A stretch of 64,000 nucleotides of DNA from Alkalilimnicola sp. S0819 (GCF_009295635.1 NZ_WHIW01000005.1:141846-205845), one strand, 5' to 3'; counted from the stretch's first letter, positions 11,136-21,192 are shown. Numbers and translations: made by a program. The notes: generated by a model not told the origin, from the letters alone.

Positions 11136-11876
11136 TTAGCCGCGTCCGGCTCGGGCGACTACCCACAGTTCCACCTCCGCCGCACCCGCCTGGCGCAGCG
11201 CCCGCGCGGCGGCGTAGGCCGTCTCGCCGGTGGTCATCACATCGTCCACCAGCGCCAGCCGCAGCCCCGTGGCCGCTACGTCGGCGCGGAAGGCATCGTG
11301 CAGATTGCCCGCGCGTCGCCGCGCAGGCAGGCGGCTCTGGGTCACGGTGTCTCGCACGCGCCGCAGCAGGGCGGGGCGCAGGGGCAGTCCGAGCCGCCGC
11401 CCCAGTCCCCGGGATAGCTCCAGAGCCTGATTGTAACCGCGCTGACGCAGGCGGCGCGGGTGCAGGGGTATCGGCACCAGGGCCTGGGGTGGTGTCGAGT
11501 GGTTCAGGCGTGGCGCCAGCCGGGCGCTCAGCAGGCTGGCGAGCAGGGCGCCGGCGGGCAGGTCAGCATGAAACTTCAGGCGCTTGATCCAGCCGTCCAG
11601 TGGCGGGGCATAGGGGCCGGCGGCCAGGCAGCGGCTTACCGGCGGCGCTTGTGCCTGGCAACGGGCGCAGTCCAGCCCGCCGCAGTCAGGTTCGGCGCAC
11701 AGCGGGCAGCCATCGCGCAGGCGGGGCAGCTCGTTGGCACAGTCCTGGCAGAGCCCCGCGTCCACCGTGGGGGCGTGACATAGCCGGCAGGGTTGGGGTA
11801 ATTCGCGAACCTGCTCAAATAATGAGCGAATGTAAACCCAGGTCGCGGCGGAAATATTGACAGGGGTGGCGCGCAC
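11136..11876 (-). CDS. comF: ComF family phosphoribosyltransferase-like protein
   Basis: ComF/GntX family protein, 246 residues: an N-terminal zinc-ribbon-like region with cysteine pairs (PCRLC, GLCQDC, GCPLC, CARC) and a C-terminal type I PRTase fold with the PRPP-binding motif [13 protein letters not shown]. Family members support DNA uptake or use of DNA as a nutrient, but their biochemical role is unclear. The only possible start before the first cysteine pair is GTG at 11876, so the N-terminal codons overlap the bioB promoter and operator on the other strand. comF next to bioB is a known gammaproteobacterial arrangement. Confidence 0.88.
   Translation of the reverse strand: MRATPVNISAATWVYIRSLFEQVRELPQPCRLCHAPTVDAGLCQDCANELPRLRDGCPLCAEPDCGGLDCARCQAQAPPVSRCLAAGPYAPPLDGWIKRLKFHADLPAGALLASLLSARLAPRLNHSTPPQALVPIPLHPRRLRQRGYNQALELSRGLGRRLGLPLRPALLRRVRDTVTQSRLPARRRAGNLHDAFRADVAATGLRLALVDDVMTTGETAYAAARALRQAGAAEVELWVVARAGRG
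11830..11863 (+). promoter_or_regulatory. Candidate BirA operator upstream of bioB
   Basis: ATGTAAACC at 11830-11838 matches 8 of 9 bases of the BirA half-site TTGTAAACC. After 16 bp, TATTGACAG at 11855-11863 matches 5 of 9 bases of the inverted half GGTTTACAA. The spacing agrees with known bio operators, and the second half overlaps a -35 box. The second half is weak, so this is a candidate. Confidence 0.5.
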
Positions 11877-11885
11877 GATGAGACT
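11857..11885 (+). promoter_or_regulatory. Candidate bioB promoter
   Basis: A perfect -35 TTGACA (11857-11862) is followed 17 bp later by a poor -10 GAGACT (11880-11885). Transcription would start near 11892, about 58 nt before the bioB ATG. Overlap with the putative BirA half-site would allow repression by biotin-loaded BirA. Confidence 0.45.
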
Positions 11886-11949
11886 CCCCAGGGTCGCGCC
11901 CGGCAGTGCGGTACGGCTGCCGACGGTGCCCCGTCAGATTGGAGGAACC

Positions 11950-12951
11950 ATGTCCCAACATCAGCCCGGCCTTCGTCACGATTGGACGCAGCAGGAAATC
12001 GAAGCCCTGTTCGCGCTGCCCTTCAATGATCTGCTCTACCGCGCTCACGGCGTGCACCGTGAGCATTTCGAGCCCAACACCGTGCAGGTCAGCACCCTGC
12101 TCAGCATCAAGACCGGCGCCTGCCCCGAGGACTGCAAGTACTGCCCCCAGAGCGTGCGCTACAACACCGGGCTGGAGCGTGAGGCGCTGATGGAGGTGGA
12201 GCGTGTGCTGGAGGCTGCGCGCCGTGCGCGGGAAGCCGGCGCCACCCGCTTTTGCATGGGGGCCGCTTGGCGTAGCCCCAAGGGCAAGGAGCTGGTGCAG
12301 GTGGCGAAGATGATCGAGGGCGTGAAGGCCCTGGGCCTGGAGACCTGCGCCACTCTCGGCATGCTCGACGACGAGCAGACCCGGACCCTGCGCGAGGCGG
12401 GGCTGGATTACTACAACCACAACGTGGACAGCTCCGAGGAGTTCTACGGGGAGATCATCACCACCCGCAGCTATCAGGACCGGCTGGATACGCTGGAGCG
12501 GGTGCGCGCCTCGGGCATGAATGTTTGCAGCGGCGGCATCGTCGGCATGGGCGAGAGCCGCGCCGACCGCGCTTCGATGCTGCGTACCCTGGCGAACCTG
12601 CCGGAGCACCCGCAGAGCGTGCCCATCAACCAGCTGGTGCAGGTAGAAGGCACGCCGCTGTCCGGGCTGGAGCCGCCGGACATGCTGGAATTCGTGCGCA
12701 CCATCGCCGTAGCGCGCATCCTCATGCCGAGCTCCTATGTGCGCCTGTCCGCCGGGCGTACCGAGATGAGCGAGCAGCAGCAGGCGCTGTGTTTCTTCGC
12801 CGGCGCCAACAGTGTTTTCTACGGCGAGAAGCTGCTGACCACCGGCAATCCCGACACCGAGGCCGATCGGCGCCTGTTCCAGCGTCTGGGGCTCAAGTTC
12901 GAAGCCGCCGCGTCCGGGCCCGAAGAACAGGCTCATGCCTGCGGCGGATGA
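11950..12951 (+). CDS. bioB: Biotin synthase
   Basis: Radical SAM enzyme inserting sulfur into dethiobiotin, the last step of biotin synthesis. 333 residues from ATG 11950, preceded by GGAGGA. The radical SAM cluster motif is C58-x3-C62-x2-C65 (CPEDCKYC). Conserved stretches [18 protein letters not shown] and [12 protein letters not shown] are present; the second cluster ligands, including the YVRLSAGR arginine, are intact. It is the first gene of bioBFHCD, and its last 17 nt overlap bioF. Regulation by BirA is suggested by the upstream site. Confidence 0.97.
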   Translation: MSQHQPGLRHDWTQQEIEALFALPFNDLLYRAHGVHREHFEPNTVQVSTLLSIKTGACPEDCKYCPQSVRYNTGLEREALMEVERVLEAARRAREAGATRFCMGAAWRSPKGKELVQVAKMIEGVKALGLETCATLGMLDDEQTRTLREAGLDYYNHNVDSSEEFYGEIITTRSYQDRLDTLERVRASGMNVCSGGIVGMGESRADRASMLRTLANLPEHPQSVPINQLVQVEGTPLSGLEPPDMLEFVRTIAVARILMPSSYVRLSAGRTEMSEQQQALCFFAGANSVFYGEKLLTTGNPDTEADRRLFQRLGLKFEAAASGPEEQAHACGG

Positions 12952-14125
12952 GCGCGCCGCGGATCCCTGGGATCTGACCGGGGAGCTGCGGGAGCAGGCG
13001 CGGCGGCAGCTGTACCGCCGCACCCGGGTGCGCGAGGGCGGCACCCCGCGGCTGCGCGAGCGGGGGCGGGAGCTGCTGAATTTCTGCGCCAATGATTATC
13101 TGGGCCTGAGCGAGGATCCTCGCGTGGTGGAAGCGGCGCGGGCCGCATTGGCTCGGGATGGCGCCGGCAGCGGTGCGGCGCACCTGGTGAGCGGGCATCG
13201 CCCGGAGCATCAGGCATTGGAAGAGGAGCTCGCCGACTGGCTGGGCCGGGAGCGCGTCCTGCTGTTTTCCACCGGCTATATGGCGAACCTGGGCGTGCTC
13301 GACGCCCTGCTCGGGCGCGCGGATCTGCTCCTCCAGGATCGTCTGAACCATGCCTCTTTGCTCGACGGTGGTCGGCTGTGCGGCGCGCGCATGCGGCGTT
13401 ACCCTCACGGGGATGCGGCGCAGGCGGCCCGCTGGCTGGCGTCGGGGGAGCATCGTCGCCGCCTGCTGGCCACCGACGGCGTGTTCAGCATGGACGGGGA
13501 TCTGGCGCCGCTGGATGCGCTGGCGGCGGCTTGTGCGGCGAGCGGCGCCTGGCTGATGGTGGACGATGCCCATGGGCTGGGAGTGCTGGGGCCCCAAGGG
13601 CGGGGCAGCGTCGCGCATTTCGGCCTCAGCCAGACCCAGGTGCCGGTGCTGCTGGGCACCCTGGGCAAGGCCTTCGGCAGTTTCGGTGCCTTCGTGGCCG
13701 GCTCCGAGGCGCTGATCGAGACCTTGGTGCAGCGTGCCCGCACCTTCATCTATACCACCGCGGCCCCCACCGCGCAGGCAGCCGCCAGCCGCGCGGCGCT
13801 GCGGATCATTCGCGAGGAGCCCGAGCGGCGGGAGCACCTGCAGGTGCTCATTCGCCGCTTTCGCGCCGGCGCGGAATCCCTGGGGCTCGCGCTGTTGCCC
13901 TCCGCTACCCCCATACAGCCCCTGGTGCTGGGGGGCGCGGGCGCGGCACTGCGTGCCGCCGAGGCCCTGGCGGCCCAAGGTCTGCTGGTCAGTGCCATAC
14001 GCCCGCCCACGGTGCCCGCCGGCACCGCGCGGCTGCGTATCACCCTGAGTGCGGTGCACAGCGAGGCTCAGGTGGATCGACTGCTGGAGGCACTGGCTCG
14101 GCTCCGCCTGGGGCAGGCATCATGA
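12935..14125 (+). CDS. bioF: 8-amino-7-oxononanoate synthase
   Basis: PLP enzyme condensing pimeloyl-ACP with alanine to make KAPA in biotin synthesis. 396 residues. The pyridoxal lysine is K245 in [14 protein letters not shown]. Other alpha-oxoamine synthase signatures are [27 protein letters not shown] and [19 protein letters not shown] 12935 lies inside the end of bioB in another frame, giving a 17 nt overlap and likely translational coupling. Its stop overlaps the bioH start by 4 nt. Confidence 0.96.
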   Translation: MPAADERAADPWDLTGELREQARRQLYRRTRVREGGTPRLRERGRELLNFCANDYLGLSEDPRVVEAARAALARDGAGSGAAHLVSGHRPEHQALEEELADWLGRERVLLFSTGYMANLGVLDALLGRADLLLQDRLNHASLLDGGRLCGARMRRYPHGDAAQAARWLASGEHRRRLLATDGVFSMDGDLAPLDALAAACAASGAWLMVDDAHGLGVLGPQGRGSVAHFGLSQTQVPVLLGTLGKAFGSFGAFVAGSEALIETLVQRARTFIYTTAAPTAQAAASRAALRIIREEPERREHLQVLIRRFRAGAESLGLALLPSATPIQPLVLGGAGAALRAAEALAAQGLLVSAIRPPTVPAGTARLRITLSAVHSEAQVDRLLEALARLRLGQAS

Positions 14126-14874
14126 GGCTCGCCATCAGCGAGCATGGCCAGGGGCGAACGCTCTGCCTGCTGCCGGGCTGGGGCATGTCCGCCGCCCTCC
14201 TGCGGGACTGGGCCGAGCGGCTCGAGGGTTTTCGGGTTCTCCTGGTGGATCTGCCCGGCCAGGGGGGAAGCGCCGACGTCGCCTATAGTCTGGAGAGTCT
14301 GGGTGCGGCCTTGGCGGAACAGTTGCCCCGGGATGCGCTCTGGCTCGGTTGGTCGCTGGGTGTGCCGCTGTTGCTGCGGGCGGCGTTGCGCGGCGCGCCG
14401 GAGGGCATGCTGCTGGTGGCCGGCTCGCCACGTTTTCTGCGGGCCCCGGGCTGGTCCGGTGTGCAGGCGCTCGCGCTGCGGGCCATGCGCGAGCGCCTGG
14501 AGGCGGAGCCCGCCGCCGTCTGGCGTCAGTTTCTCGCCCTCCTGGGGCAGGCTTCGCCGGCGGATCGCAAGCTGGCGCGGTCCCTGCTGCGTCGCCAGCC
14601 TCGGCCGGGCGGGTCTTGGGGGCTGGCCAGTGGCCTGGCGGTGTTGGCGCAGGCGGATCTGCGGGCGCAACTTCCCCACCTGCACTGCCCCTTGCTGTGG
14701 TTGGCCGGGGCGCGAGACCCCCTGGTGCCCGTCGCAAGCCTGGTCGAAGCGGCCGCGGCCTCGCCCCGGGGTCGGTTGCGCGTGCTGGCGGAGGCCGGGC
14801 ATCTGCCCTTCTGGAGTCATGATGAGGAGTGCGCGCAGGCCTTGCGCGCCCTGATGGAGTGGATCGATCAATGA
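14122..14874 (+). CDS. bioH: Pimeloyl-ACP methyl ester carboxylesterase
   Basis: Alpha/beta hydrolase that removes the methyl ester from pimeloyl-ACP, ending the BioC-BioH disguise pathway. 250 residues. The catalytic triad can be placed as S78 in GWSLG, D199 in GARDPL and H227 in AGHLPFW. The N-terminal LPGWGMSAALLRDWAERL stretch is typical of BioH. It overlaps bioF and bioC by 4 nt each (ATGA), so the operon is translationally coupled. Confidence 0.95.
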   Translation: MRLAISEHGQGRTLCLLPGWGMSAALLRDWAERLEGFRVLLVDLPGQGGSADVAYSLESLGAALAEQLPRDALWLGWSLGVPLLLRAALRGAPEGMLLVAGSPRFLRAPGWSGVQALALRAMRERLEAEPAAVWRQFLALLGQASPADRKLARSLLRRQPRPGGSWGLASGLAVLAQADLRAQLPHLHCPLLWLAGARDPLVPVASLVEAAAASPRGRLRVLAEAGHLPFWSHDEECAQALRALMEWIDQ

Positions 14875-15758
14875 GTAACGAGCAGAAGCCCTGGGTGCCG
14901 GACAAGCGCTGGGTTTCCCGATCATTCGCCGCCGCCGCGGGCAGCTACGACGAGGTGGCCGTGTTGCAGCGGGAAGTGGCCGATCGCCTGCTGGAGCGCC
15001 TGGAGCTGGTTCGCCTGAGCCCGGAGCGCATCCTGGATGCAGGTTCCGGTACCGGCTATGCCAGTGCCGCGTTGCGCCGCCGTTACCCCGGGGCGCGCCT
15101 GTATGCCCTGGATATCGCCCAGCCCATGGCCGCAGCCAGCCGCGACCGCGGCAGCTGGCGACGGCGCATACACGGTGTCTGCGGTGACGCGGAGCAGCTC
15201 CCCCTGGCCAGCGCCAGTATCGATCTGGTGGTCTCCAGTCTGGCGCTGCAGTGGTGCCGTGATCTGGATGCGGCGCTCACCGAGTTCTTCCGCGTACTGC
15301 GCCCGGGCGGCTTGCTGATCTTCACCAGCTTCGGCCCGGACACGCTGCGCGAATTGCGTACCGCCTGGGCGGCGGTGGATGAGTACAGCCACGTCAACGC
15401 CTTCGTGGACATGCATGACGTGGGCGATGCCCTGGTGCGAGCCGGCTTCGCCGATCCGGTGCTGGACGTGGAGCCCTTTACCCTTACCTACGAGGCGGTG
15501 CCCGACCTGATGCGTGATCTGAAGGCCTTGGGGGCGCATAACGTTACCGTCGGGCGGAATCGGGGGCTGACCGGTCGCGGCCGGCTGCAGGCGATGATGC
15601 GCGCCTATGAGGACTTCCGTGATGCGCAGGGGCGGCTGCCCGCCAGCTACGAGGTGGTGCACGCCCATGCCTGGATGCCCGAGCGTAAGCCCCAGCGCCT
15701 GCGCGAGGATGGTACCGTGATGGTGCCCATCGGCCGCATCCCGCGGCGAGGGGGCTGA
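14871..15758 (+). CDS. bioC: Malonyl-ACP O-methyltransferase
   Basis: SAM-dependent methyltransferase that methylates malonyl-ACP to start pimelate assembly on the fatty acid machinery. 295 residues, within the longer gammaproteobacterial BioC range. VSRSFAAAAGSYDEVAVLQ is the typical N-terminus, followed by SAM motif I ILDAGSGTGYAS near residue 55, DIAQPM and GDAEQLPLASASIDLVVSSLALQW. The region after residue 190 (MHDVGDALVRAGF, DLKALGAHN) matches BioC rather than generic methyltransferases. Overlaps bioH by 4 nt; bioD starts 3 nt later. Confidence 0.95.
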   Translation: MSNEQKPWVPDKRWVSRSFAAAAGSYDEVAVLQREVADRLLERLELVRLSPERILDAGSGTGYASAALRRRYPGARLYALDIAQPMAAASRDRGSWRRRIHGVCGDAEQLPLASASIDLVVSSLALQWCRDLDAALTEFFRVLRPGGLLIFTSFGPDTLRELRTAWAAVDEYSHVNAFVDMHDVGDALVRAGFADPVLDVEPFTLTYEAVPDLMRDLKALGAHNVTVGRNRGLTGRGRLQAMMRAYEDFRDAQGRLPASYEVVHAHAWMPERKPQRLREDGTVMVPIGRIPRRGG

Positions 15759-16442
<684 letters not shown>

Positions 16443-16458
16443 GTGCCCTCAAGGCAAC

Positions 16459-16480
16459 ACCCCGCGCATCGCAGGGTTTT
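16459..16480 (+). terminator. Rho-independent terminator after bioD
   Basis: Hairpin with outer stem ACCC/GGGT (16459-16462 with 16474-16477), one mismatch, inner stem GCG/CGC and a 3 nt loop, running into TTTT (16477-16480). It starts 16 nt after the bioD stop. Confidence 0.55.
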
Positions 16481-16770
16481 CTAGGCCTGGTGACTGCACT
16501 ACACTATCGCGCGACAGGAACCTCGGGGGGCTTCTGCCTGTCGACCCGACTCGGGCGGCACCAGGGCGCGCCACGAAGTTCGGCCTTCCACTGTGCCGCG
16601 GGGACCGCGGATGCGATCAAGCACGCTTGCCGTTCAGCCGTCTCAGGCCCGGCATGGCTCGTACGCGAGACCACTGGCGTGACGGCTGCGAGTTGCTGAT
16701 CGGCGCCGGAGCAGGGGGGTGTGGCGCAGGGGGGTGCCGCACGGATTCTCATTGTTGGAGAGAGCGTGGG
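16481..16770. other. Non-coding leader region upstream of the cox operon
   Basis: 290 bp without a convincing gene. It holds an inverted repeat CGACAGG/CCTGTCG (16512-16518 with 16537-16543) and an 11 bp direct repeat GCAGGGGGGTG at 16711-16721 and 16726-16736 (15 bp period). A TACACT hexamer at 16500-16505 could be a -10, but its -35 (TTTTCT) is poor. The cox promoter should lie here; I cannot place it securely. Confidence 0.45.
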
Positions 16771-17985
16771 ATGAATTTCAATAAGCGACTGAGTGCGATT
16801 GGGGCGCTGTTCGCCCTGTTGCTGGCAGCAGGGCCGGCGGCAGCGGACTTCTCCCTGTTGAACATGACGCAGGGGGCCACGGACATCAGCCGTCAGGTCT
16901 ACGGCCTGCATATGACCATCATGTGGATCTGCATCATTATCGGCATCGTGGTGTTCGGGGCGATCTTCTGGAGCGTCATCCATCACCGCAAGTCCAAGGG
17001 TGTGAAGCCCGCGCAGTTTCACCACAGCACCACCGTCGAGATCGTCTGGACGGTGATTCCCATGCTGATCCTGATCTTCATGGCCGTGCCCGCCACCAAG
17101 GTGCTGGTGGACATGGAAGACAGCACCGAGGCCGACATGACCGTCAAGGTCACCGGTTATCAGTGGAAGTGGCATTACGACTATCTGGACGAGGATATCG
17201 CCTTCTTCAGCAACCTGGACCAGCAGAGCCGTATCGCCCGTCTGCGCAACCCCGCGGTGGCGCCCGGGGATGTGGAAAACTACCTGCTGGAGGTGGACCG
17301 CCCGCTGGTGGTGCCCGTGGGGCAGAAGATCCGCTTCCTGCTCACCTCCAACGACGTGATCCACGCCTGGTGGGTGCCGGATCTGGGCTGGAAGAAGGAC
17401 GCCATTCCCGGATTCATCAACGAGGCCTGGGCCCGTATCAACGAGCCCGGTATCTATCGTGGTCAGTGCGCCGAGCTCTGTGGCCGCGACCACGGCTTCA
17501 TGCCGGTGGTGGTGCACGCCCTGAGCCAGGAGGACTATGCGGCCTGGGTGGCGGAGCAGTCCGGCGACGCTGCCGCGTCGGCGAAGCCCGAAGAAGTGGT
17601 CGTCCAGGCTGCGGCGCAGCCCGGGCAGCAGCCCGCCGCCGCCCAGGCGGACCCGCAGGCGGCTTCCGCCGAGCTGAGCAGGGATGAGCTGATGGCCCAG
17701 GGCGAGCAGGTCTACCAGGCCAACTGCCAGAGCTGCCACGGTGCGGCCGGCGAGGGCATGGGCAGCGTGTTCCCGGCCCTGGCCGGGGGCGCGATCACCA
17801 CCGGGCCGGTGGATGGTCACATCGACATCGTGCTCAACGGCAGCGCCCGGAACCCGGCCATGGCCGCGTTCGGCGCCATGCTGAGTGACGAGCAAATCGC
17901 CGCCGTGGTCACCTACGAGCGGAATGCCTTCGGCAACGACACCGGCGATCTGGTTCAGCCCGCCGATGTGCAGGCGGCCCGGTAA
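16771..17985 (+). CDS. coxB: Cytochrome c oxidase subunit II with fused C-terminal cytochrome c domain
   Basis: Subunit II of an aa3/caa3-type oxidase, receiving electrons from cytochrome c through the CuA site. 404 residues from ATG 16771. A signal peptide (about 1-25, ending AGPAAA) is followed by two membrane helices (about 48-68 and 90-109). The CuA ligands are intact: C233, C237, H241 and M244 in CAELCGRDHGFM, plus the earlier histidine in NDVIHAWW. After an Ala/Gln-rich linker (about 275-300) comes a cytochrome c domain with CQSCH (C319, C322, H323). The fused heme c domain makes this a caa3-like subunit. It leads the cox cluster. Confidence 0.96.
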   Translation: MNFNKRLSAIGALFALLLAAGPAAADFSLLNMTQGATDISRQVYGLHMTIMWICIIIGIVVFGAIFWSVIHHRKSKGVKPAQFHHSTTVEIVWTVIPMLILIFMAVPATKVLVDMEDSTEADMTVKVTGYQWKWHYDYLDEDIAFFSNLDQQSRIARLRNPAVAPGDVENYLLEVDRPLVVPVGQKIRFLLTSNDVIHAWWVPDLGWKKDAIPGFINEAWARINEPGIYRGQCAELCGRDHGFMPVVVHALSQEDYAAWVAEQSGDAAASAKPEEVVVQAAAQPGQQPAAAQADPQAASAELSRDELMAQGEQVYQANCQSCHGAAGEGMGSVFPALAGGAITTGPVDGHIDIVLNGSARNPAMAAFGAMLSDEQIAAVVTYERNAFGNDTGDLVQPADVQAAR

Positions 17986-18012
17986 CGGGTTGGTATTGAA
18001 GAGGACAGCGTG

Positions 18013-19581
18013 ATGACTGCGACGACTCACGAGAACCACGGGCACGCCCCTAGCGGCCTCGGCCGCTGGCTGCTCACGACCAACCACAAGGAAATCGGCA
18101 GCCTGTACCTGCTGTTCGCCCTGCTGATGTTCTTCATCGGTGGCGCCATGGCGATGGTGATCCGCGCGGAGCTGTTCCAGCCCGGTCTGCAGGTGGTTGA
18201 TCCGTATTTCTTCAACCAGATGACCACCATGCACGCGCTGGTGATGATCTTCGGTGCGGTCATGCCGGCGTTTACGGGGCTGGCCAACTGGATGATCCCG
18301 CTGATGGTGGGCGGCCCGGACATGGCCCTGCCGCGGATGAACAACCTGTCGTTCTGGATCCTGCCCTTCGCGTTCATCATGCTGCTGTCCACCCTGTTCA
18401 TGCCGGGTGGCGGCCCCGCGGGCGGCTGGACCATGTATCCGCCGCTGATGCTGCAGACCGGCGCGGCCTTCCCCTTCGTGATCTTCGCCGTCCATCTGAT
18501 GGGGCTGAGCTCCATCATGGGCGCGATCAACGTGGTGGCCACGGTGCTGAACATGCGCGCCCCGGGCATGACGCTGATGAAGATGCCGCTGTTCGTGTGG
18601 ACCTGGCTGATCACCGCTTTCCTGCTGATCGCCACCATGCCGGTGCTCGCGGGCGCGATCACCATGCTGCTCACCGATCAGTACTTCGGCACCAGCTTCT
18701 TCAACGCCGCCGGCGGCGGTGACCCGGTGCTCTACCAGCACATCTTCTGGTTCTTCGGGCACCCCGAGGTGTACATCATGATCCTGCCCGCGTTCGGGAT
18801 CGTGTCCACCATCATCCCGACCTTCGCCCGCAAGCCGCTGTTCGGTTACAGCTCGATGGTGTACGCCACCGCGTCCATCGCCTTCCTGAGCTTCATCGTC
18901 TGGGCGCATCACATGTTCACCGTGGGCATGCCCCTGTCCGGCGAGCTGTTCTTCATGTACGCCACCATGCTCATCTCCGTGCCCACGGGCGTGAAGGTGT
19001 TCAACTGGGCGGCGACCATGTGGCGGGGCGCGATGACCTTTGAAACGCCCATGCTGTTCGCGATCGCCTTCGTCATCCTGTTCACCATAGGCGGCTTCTC
19101 CGGGCTGATGCTGGCCATCACCCCGGCGGACTTCCAATACCACGACACCTACTTCGTGGTAGCCCACTTCCACTACGTGCTGGTGACCGGTGCGGTGTTC
19201 TCCATCATCGCCGCGGCGTACTACTGGCTGCCCAAGTGGACCGGCTACATGTACAGCGAGACCTTGGGCAAGTGGCACTTCTGGCTGTCGGTGATCTCGG
19301 TGAACGTGCTGTTCTTCCCGCAGCACTTCCTCGGACTGGCCGGCATGCCGCGCCGTATTCCCGACTACGCGGTGCAGTTCACCGACTGGAATGTGGTCTC
19401 CAGCATCGGTGGTTTCGTCTTCGGCCTGTCGCAGCTGCTGTTCGTGGCGGTGGTGATCAAGTGCATCCGCGGCGGCAAGAAGGCCACCGCCCAGGTCTGG
19501 GAGGGTGCCGAGACGCTGGAGTGGACCGTGCCCTCGCCGGCGCCGTTGCACACCTTCGACACGCCGCCCCAGATCAAGTAA
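18013..19581 (+). CDS. coxA: Cytochrome c oxidase subunit I
   Basis: Catalytic subunit of the heme-copper oxidase, carrying heme a and the heme a3-CuB centre in about 12 membrane helices. 522 residues from ATG 18013; a GTG directly upstream (18010) is an alternative. WFFGHPEVYIMILP contains the CuB histidine H250, the proton-channel glutamate E252 and the cross-linked tyrosine Y254, so it belongs to the A1 subfamily. WAHHMFTVG gives the CuB histidine pair, VPTGVKVFNW the K-channel lysine, and VVAHFHYV the heme histidines. Confidence 0.97.
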   Translation: MTATTHENHGHAPSGLGRWLLTTNHKEIGSLYLLFALLMFFIGGAMAMVIRAELFQPGLQVVDPYFFNQMTTMHALVMIFGAVMPAFTGLANWMIPLMVGGPDMALPRMNNLSFWILPFAFIMLLSTLFMPGGGPAGGWTMYPPLMLQTGAAFPFVIFAVHLMGLSSIMGAINVVATVLNMRAPGMTLMKMPLFVWTWLITAFLLIATMPVLAGAITMLLTDQYFGTSFFNAAGGGDPVLYQHIFWFFGHPEVYIMILPAFGIVSTIIPTFARKPLFGYSSMVYATASIAFLSFIVWAHHMFTVGMPLSGELFFMYATMLISVPTGVKVFNWAATMWRGAMTFETPMLFAIAFVILFTIGGFSGLMLAITPADFQYHDTYFVVAHFHYVLVTGAVFSIIAAAYYWLPKWTGYMYSETLGKWHFWLSVISVNVLFFPQHFLGLAGMPRRIPDYAVQFTDWNVVSSIGGFVFGLSQLLFVAVVIKCIRGGKKATAQVWEGAETLEWTVPSPAPLHTFDTPPQIK

Positions 19582-19603
19582 GGGCGGCGCAGGGAGTACG
19601 ATC

Positions 19604-19729
19604 ATGAGCCCGCGACATGACGATCAGTTTCGGACACCGGCCCGACGCCGCGGCATCGTGCGTACGGTCATCGTGTTGCTGGTGATCGTGCTGGCGGTGT
19701 TCCTGCTCTCGGTCCTGCAGCGCATATGA
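19604..19729 (+). CDS. Small single-span membrane protein of the cox cluster
   Basis: 41 residues: a basic, polar N-terminus (about 1-18, RRRGIVR) and one hydrophobic helix (about 19-38, VIVLLVIVLAVFLL). ATG 19604 follows a GGGAG site, and the stop overlaps the cox11 ATG by 4 nt, which supports real, coupled translation. Tiny membrane proteins between coxA and ctaG are annotated in other proteobacteria as cytochrome oxidase small assembly proteins. That role is inferred from position only. Confidence 0.75.
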   Translation: MSPRHDDQFRTPARRRGIVRTVIVLLVIVLAVFLLSVLQRI

Positions 19730-20250
19730 GCGGCGTGACTCCCGAGAATCGCCGCACCCTCCGCAAGCTGGCCCTGGTGGCGGTGTTGATGTTCGGCTTC
19801 GGCTTCGCCCTGGTGCCGCTGTACGACATCTTCTGCGAAGTCACCGGCTTCGGTGGGCGTGCGGTGCAGACTGGTACCGGCAAAATGGTCCAGGTGGACA
19901 CCGATCGCCTGGTGACCGTGGAGTTCGTCGCCACGGTCAGCAACTCCGGCCAATGGGAATTTTACCCGCTGGAGTCGAAAATGCAGGTGCACCCGGGGGA
20001 GATCTACACCACCGAGTATTTCGCGAAGAACCTGCGTGATACGCCGCAGATCGGGCAGGCCAGCTACAATGTGGCGCCATCCAAGGTCGGCCGCTACTTT
20101 GCCAAGCCGGACTGCTTTTGCTTTACCCAGCAGCGTTTCGTCGCCGCGGAAGGTCGGAACATGCCGGTAACCTTTTTCATCGACCCGCAGCTGCCATCGG
20201 ACGTGAACACGGTGACCCTGTCGTACACCTTTCACACCATCGACGGCTGA
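19726..20250 (+). CDS. ctaG: Cytochrome c oxidase assembly protein CtaG/Cox11
   Basis: Membrane-anchored copper chaperone delivering copper to the CuB site of subunit I. 174 residues: one N-terminal helix (about 13-33), then the periplasmic domain starting VPLYDIFCEVTGFGG. The conserved copper-binding CFCF motif is at C130 and C132 in PDCFCFTQQRF. NTVTLSYTFH closes the immunoglobulin-like domain. It overlaps the small upstream ORF by 4 nt and precedes coxC by 35 nt. Confidence 0.96.
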   Translation: MSGVTPENRRTLRKLALVAVLMFGFGFALVPLYDIFCEVTGFGGRAVQTGTGKMVQVDTDRLVTVEFVATVSNSGQWEFYPLESKMQVHPGEIYTTEYFAKNLRDTPQIGQASYNVAPSKVGRYFAKPDCFCFTQQRFVAAEGRNMPVTFFIDPQLPSDVNTVTLSYTFHTIDG

Positions 20251-20285
20251 CACCAACAAGAGCGCCATTGCGAAGAGGACTGGAA

Positions 20286-21146
20286 ATGGCTCAAGCACAA
20301 GGTCACTACTACGTCCCCCACGAGAGCCACTGGCCCATCGTGGGCAGTGTCGGCCTGGCCGTATCGATGGTCGGTGCCTCCCTGTACCTGAACGGCAGCT
20401 CCGTGAGCCTGTGGATCCTGCTCACGGGCATTGCGATCATCCTGTTCATGATGGCCGGCTGGTTCCGCGACGTCATCCTGGAGAACGAATCCGGCAAGTT
20501 CGGCCCCGCCGAGGGGCGTTCCTTCCGTCAGGGCATGGCCTGGTTCATCTTCTCCGAGGTGATGTTCTTCGGCGCCTTCTTCGGTGCCCTGTTCTATGCT
20601 CGGGTGCTCTCCGTGCCCTGGCTGGGCGGCGATGACCCGTCCACCAGCCGCTATCTGTGGGACAGCGTGGTCCTCGCCTGGCCCACCGCCGGCCCCGGCT
20701 TCGGTGACCTGGAATGGGAGCCCATGGGGGCCTGGCCGCTGCCGACCATCAACACCCTGTTGCTGCTCACCTCCGGCGTGACCCTCACCATCGCCCATCA
20801 CGCGATCAAGGAAGGGCGGCGGGCCAAAACCATCCTGTTCATGTGGGCCACCGTGCTGCTGGGCCTGACCTTCATGGGCGTGCAGGCCTACGAGTACTAC
20901 GAGGCCTATGCGCACCTGAACCTGCGCATGGACACGGGCATCTACGGCTCCACCTTCTTCATGCTAACCGGCTTCCACGGCTTTCACGTGCTGGTGGGCG
21001 CGATCACCCTGTTGGTGATCACCCTGCGGCTGATGAAGGGCCACTTCAGCGCCGAGAACCACTTCGGCTTCGAGGCCGCGGCCTGGTACTGGCACTTCGT
21101 GGACGTGGTCTGGCTGGGGCTGTTCCTGTTCGTCTACATCCTCTGA
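20286..21146 (+). CDS. coxC: Cytochrome c oxidase subunit III
   Basis: Third core subunit of aa3-type oxidase, seven membrane helices, stabilising proton uptake. 286 residues from ATG 20286. It shows HYYVPHESHWPIVGS at the N-terminus, FSEVMFFGAFFGALFY with the conserved glutamate, and the C-terminal TGFHGFHVLVG and AAAWYWHFVDVVWLGLF. It ends the first cox transcription block and is convergent with a small DUF2909 gene. Confidence 0.97.
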   Translation: MAQAQGHYYVPHESHWPIVGSVGLAVSMVGASLYLNGSSVSLWILLTGIAIILFMMAGWFRDVILENESGKFGPAEGRSFRQGMAWFIFSEVMFFGAFFGALFYARVLSVPWLGGDDPSTSRYLWDSVVLAWPTAGPGFGDLEWEPMGAWPLPTINTLLLLTSGVTLTIAHHAIKEGRRAKTILFMWATVLLGLTFMGVQAYEYYEAYAHLNLRMDTGIYGSTFFMLTGFHGFHVLVGAITLLVITLRLMKGHFSAENHFGFEAAAWYWHFVDVVWLGLFLFVYIL

Positions 21147-21151
21147 TGTCG

Positions 21152-21192
21152 CGGGGGAGCCGCGGCGCCGGCCTGGTGGCGCGCCTCCCCCG
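21152..21192. terminator. Inverted repeat between convergent coxC and DUF2909 gene
   Basis: CGGGGGAG (21152-21159) and CTCCCCCG (21185-21192) are perfect inverted arms around a GC-rich 25 nt interior that can itself fold. A bidirectional terminator is likely from its position. There is no T tract. Confidence 0.45.

Noticed and set aside
16490..16699. Possible 69-codon gene before coxB
   Set aside because: No ribosome binding site, no coupling and random-looking composition.
16504..19605. Antisense frame of about 1030 codons opposite coxB and coxA
   Set aside because: His/Asp/Gly-rich shadow of two conserved oxidase genes; no ribosome binding site or family motif.
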